A stretch of DNA of 7,814 bases, from contig JANYEU010000045.1 in NCBI GenBank assembly GCA_025362915.1, positions 1-7,814 on the forward strand, written 5' to 3'. Both the position numbers and the translations under genes were made by a program. This document shows positions 5,874-7,814 of this stretch, one piece after another. Within the stretch, counting starts at the first letter, position 1, and the number at the start of each line of letters is the position of its first letter. Source of the stretch: Chitinophagaceae bacterium. Lineage in GTDB: Bacteria; Bacteroidota; Bacteroidia; Chitinophagales; Chitinophagaceae. A model generated the notes under the pieces. The model saw nothing but the letters and a program-made list of their open reading frames with translations, was not told the DNA's origin and made no database searches.

Positions 5874-7463
5874 CTACCTATGCACCTCATTTGTAAAATG
5901 AAACTGTATATCTGGGTTGGTGCTAATCTCAGTATTTAAAAACCATTCGCTTTGGGCAAGGTAAACAGGGTTGCCATCTTTATCGTTAGCAGTATTCTGT
6001 TGCTTGAACCGAAGGAAGTCTTCCAGCTTTTTACTGTCTTTGCTAGTTAACCAACAAGCCTTAAAGAAGGGCATGGTTCTAAATTCGCAGGCAGCACCAT
6101 ATTCCTGCAACAATCGGTATTGGATAACCTCAAACTGAAGATCTCCCACGCAACCAATAATCTTTTTGTTACCACCAAACTGCGTAAACAATTGCGCCAC
6201 ACCTTCATCAGTAAGCTGACTAACGCCTTTTTCTAATTGCTTTGTCTTCATCGGATCCTTATTCACCAATTCCTTAAATATCTCTGGAGAGAAGGTAGGG
6301 ATACCCGTAAAAAAGAAGTTTTCACCTTCGGTCAATGTATCACCAATCTTAAAAGAGCCAGTATCGAACAGACCAACCACATCACCAGGATAAGCATCAT
6401 CAATCACATCCTTACTGCGGGCAAGAAAAGAATAAGGATTGCTGAAACGGATGTCCTTATCCAACCGAACGTGATGAAAGTATTTATTACGCTCAAACCG
6501 TCCACTACAAACACGCAGGAAAGCAATCCTGTCCCTGTGCTTAGGATCAAGGTTGGCGTGAATCTTAAAAATAAAACCACTGAATTTATCTTCTCCCACC
6601 TCCAATAAACGAACAGACGTTTCCCTACTACGGGGAACGGGGGCAATCTTAATAAATATATCCAGCATCTCCTGCACGCCAAAGTTGTTAACGGCACTGC
6701 CAAAGAAAACGGGGGCAACCTTGCCGCTCAGGTAATCGGCGTTGCTCAGTTCTCCATATACGCCATCAATCAATTCCACATCTTCTCTCAATTGGTTGGC
6801 ATCCCTATCACCAATTTTTGCTTGAAGAATAGGTTCGCTCAAATCGGAAATGGCAAAGGTTGTTTCCTCCTCCTCTCCTTTGGTACTGGCAGCAAAAAGG
6901 CGGAGGCTTTTGTTGGATAAATTATATACACCCTTAAAATCTTTACCACTATTGATAGGCCATGTCATGGGATGAAGCGTCAATTTCAACTCGGCCTCTA
7001 TCTCTTCCATCAGGTAAAAAGGGTTCTTACCATCCCTATCCATCTTGTTCACAAACACAATAACAGGTGTATCGCGCATACGGCACACTTCCATCAGCCT
7101 ACGGGTCTGGTCTTCTACCCCGTTCACGCTATCAATCACCAAGATAACAGAATCCACCGCGGTAAGGGTACGGTAGGTATCTTCCGCAAAGTCCTTGTGA
7201 CCTGGGGTATCCAAAAGGTTTATTAGAAAACCTTCATACTCAAAAGTCATCACACTCGTAGCCACACTAATACCACGCTGACGTTCAATTTCCATGAAAT
7301 CGCTGGTGGCATGTTTCTTAATCTTATTACTCTTCACCGCACCCGCCGTTTGTATGGCACCTCCAAACAATAACAGCTTTTCTGTTAGTGTTGTCTTTCC
7401 CGCATCGGGGTGAGATATAATTGCAAACGTTTTACGACGGTTTATTTCCTTCTCAAATTTCAT
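5874..7463 (-). CDS. prfC: Peptide chain release factor 3 (translational GTPase)
   Basis: RF3 is the ribosome-associated GTPase that removes RF1 or RF2 after peptide release. From the ATG at 7461-7463 the product is 529 residues, the same as the E. coli protein. The GTPase motifs are all present (positions from this ATG): P-loop SHPDAGKT at 17-24, RGISVATS at 63-70 (switch I), DTPGH at 85-89 (switch II) and NKMD at 139-142. The central GSAVNNFGVQEMLD, the PGDVVGL segment in domain II, and GCVGDLQFEVIQYRL in domain III are typical of RF3 and separate it from EF-G, EF-Tu and TypA. A GTG seven codons upstream (7482-7484) could extend the protein, but the ATG gives the usual N-terminus (MKFEKEINRRKTFAIISHPDAGK). 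It ends with TAG. It has its own promoter and a hairpin-bearing leader, so it is probably monocistronic. Confidence 0.97.
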   Translation of the reverse strand: MKFEKEINRRKTFAIISHPDAGKTTLTEKLLLFGGAIQTAGAVKSNKIKKHATSDFMEIERQRGISVATSVMTFEYEGFLINLLDTPGHKDFAEDTYRTLTAVDSVILVIDSVNGVEDQTRRLMEVCRMRDTPVIVFVNKMDRDGKNPFYLMEEIEAELKLTLHPMTWPINSGKDFKGVYNLSNKSLRLFAASTKGEEEETTFAISDLSEPILQAKIGDRDANQLREDVELIDGVYGELSNADYLSGKVAPVFFGSAVNNFGVQEMLDIFIKIAPVPRSRETSVRLLEVGEDKFSGFIFKIHANLDPKHRDRIAFLRVCSGRFERNKYFHHVRLDKDIRFSNPYSFLARSKDVIDDAYPGDVVGLFDTGSFKIGDTLTEGENFFFTGIPTFSPEIFKELVNKDPMKTKQLEKGVSQLTDEGVAQLFTQFGGNKKIIGCVGDLQFEVIQYRLLQEYGAACEFRTMPFFKACWLTSKDSKKLEDFLRFKQQNTANDKDGNPVYLAQSEWFLNTEISTNPDIQFHFTNEVHR

Positions 7464-7497
7464 CTGTGTAATTAATTGTTGCACTTTCTTTTGTATA

Positions 7498-7535
7498 AAA
7501 GAGCCTATAAAGTTTTTAACCCTTATAGGCTCTTT
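7498..7535 (-). promoter_or_regulatory. Hairpin in the prfC 5' leader, terminator-like
   Basis: AAAGAGCCTATAA at 7498-7510 pairs perfectly with TTATAGGCTCTTT at 7523-7535 (13 bp). On the minus strand the stem runs straight into TTTTATAC, so it has the form of an intrinsic terminator. The prfC promoter at 7547-7577 places the start near 7540, so the hairpin would form the very 5' end of the prfC mRNA, 35-70 bases before the start codon. Alternatively it ends a transcript arriving from the gene at the right edge. Confidence 0.7.
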
Positions 7536-7546
7536 CGTAATTGCGG

Positions 7547-7577
7547 CAAATGTAACCGAAAGCTATAGAAGAAGCAA
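7547..7577 (-). promoter_or_regulatory. Bacteroidota-type promoter of prfC
   Basis: On the minus strand TTG (complement of 7575-7577), a 20-base spacer and TACATTTG (complement of 7547-7554) match the consensus TTG-N17-23-TAnnTTTG exactly. Start of transcription is predicted near 7540, giving a leader of about 77 bases. Confidence 0.7.
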
Positions 7578-7759
7578 CTATACATTTTCAGCATTCAATA
7601 AGTAAATATGCGTTAGAAACTGGTTTGGCTAATAAAAAGGTTATCCTACAGCACGAGGGTACACCTTAGCGAAGGCAGACTGCAAGCGATGCGCCAACCC
7701 TATTAGATTTTAGCGAGTGGCGTGAACTAGCTGGGCAATCAATCCGGATAATTATTTAA
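7556..7759 (+). pseudogene. Possible gene remnant or dispersed repeat with an in-frame stop
   Basis: One plus-strand frame reads 37 codons (beginning PKAIEEATIHFQHSISKYAL and ending LQHEGTP) up to a TAG at 7667-7669. It then continues in the same frame for 29 codons (RRQTASDAPT, then LLDFSEWRELAGQSIRIII) to a TAA. There is no ATG, and the frame begins just after a stop. The composition looks protein-like on both sides of the TAG, which would fit a decayed gene. The stretch 7645-7700 is about 61% G+C, clearly richer than its flanks, so it may instead be an inserted intergenic repeat. It overlaps the prfC promoter at one end and the minus-strand fragment at the other, so it cannot all be functional coding sequence. 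No function can be named. Confidence 0.25.
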
Positions 7760-7814
7760 AGTATCAAACTTAATATATTTTAAGTTTTTAAGTTCCTTTA
7801 TAAACAATTCCAAA
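7739..7814 (-). CDS. C-terminal fragment of a minus-strand gene, possibly leucine-rich repeat protein (partial)
   Basis: A minus-strand frame enters from the right edge and ends with TGA at 7739-7741. The 24 visible residues begin LELFIKELKNLKYIKF and end DTLNNYPD. The spacing of Leu, Ile and Phe (LxxLxxLxxIxF, then LNN) resembles the last turn of a leucine-rich repeat. The evidence is a short frame only, in very A+T-rich DNA, so this could be chance. If real, the gene is separated from prfC by about 275 bases, with no terminator of its own visible except the hairpin at 7498-7535. Confidence 0.3.
   Translation of the reverse strand, partial: LELFIKELKNLKYIKFDTLNNYPD

Noticed and set aside
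6237..7226. Plus-strand frames of 84 and 123 codons and a minus-strand frame of 104 codons within prfC
   Set aside because: They overlap conserved RF3 domains in other frames and show no independent coding evidence.
7464..7484. GTG start seven codons upstream for prfC
   Set aside because: The ATG at 7461-7463 gives the usual RF3 N-terminus and a 529-residue length; the extension (QQLITQ) has no family counterpart that I recall.
1..7814. CRISPR array, tRNA, rRNA, insertion sequence, toxin-antitoxin or phage defence genes
   Set aside because: Looked for on both strands; no regularly spaced repeats, cloverleaf sequences, transposase motifs or known defence motifs were seen.

Overview
The window looks like an ordinary chromosomal segment of a Bacteroidota bacterium, probably close to Chitinophagaceae. 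The grounds are: A+T-rich DNA; genes without clear Shine-Dalgarno sequences; several promoters of the Bacteroidota type (TTG, about 20 bases, TAnnTTTG); and hypothetical proteins of kinds I recall mainly from this phylum. I had no database search, so family names rest on motifs and recalled similarity.

Layout from the left. Positions 2-109 hold the last 35 codons of a plus-strand gene, probably a sterol-desaturase/fatty-acid-hydroxylase type membrane enzyme, closed by a very strong hairpin (165-207). Everything recognisable after that is on the minus strand, so transcription runs right to left: prfC (release factor 3, 7463-5874); a small secreted cysteine-peptidase-fold lipoprotein (5569-5051) followed 21 bases later by a secreted 6-phosphogluconolactonase-like beta-propeller (5029-3905), a likely two-gene operon; a one-helix membrane-anchored protein of unknown function (3757-3254); a 520-residue all-helical protein of unknown function (2883-1321); and a plant-like soluble acyl-ACP desaturase with a complete di-iron site (1235-228). 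At the right edge 24 codons of another minus-strand gene are visible, possibly a leucine-rich-repeat protein.

The most interesting part is not protein-coding. In the 370-base gap between 2883 and 3254 a plus-strand promoter (TACTTTTG at 2994-3001) and a strong intrinsic terminator (3124-3157) bracket about 150 bases with no credible reading frame, with minus-strand genes on both sides. This is a good candidate for an independent small RNA. Second, the prfC promoter (7547-7577) places a 13-bp hairpin followed by UUUU at the very start of the prfC leader, suggesting a 5' stabiliser or an attenuator. Third, 7556-7759 contains a start-less plus-strand frame interrupted once by TAG and includes a locally GC-rich patch; it may be a gene remnant or a dispersed repeat.

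No tRNA, rRNA, CRISPR array, insertion sequence or phage gene was seen. Apart from the lipoprotein-lactonase pair the genes look like separate housekeeping units (translation termination, lipid desaturation, sugar-lactone hydrolysis) rather than one pathway. I did not find a clear new multi-gene system.
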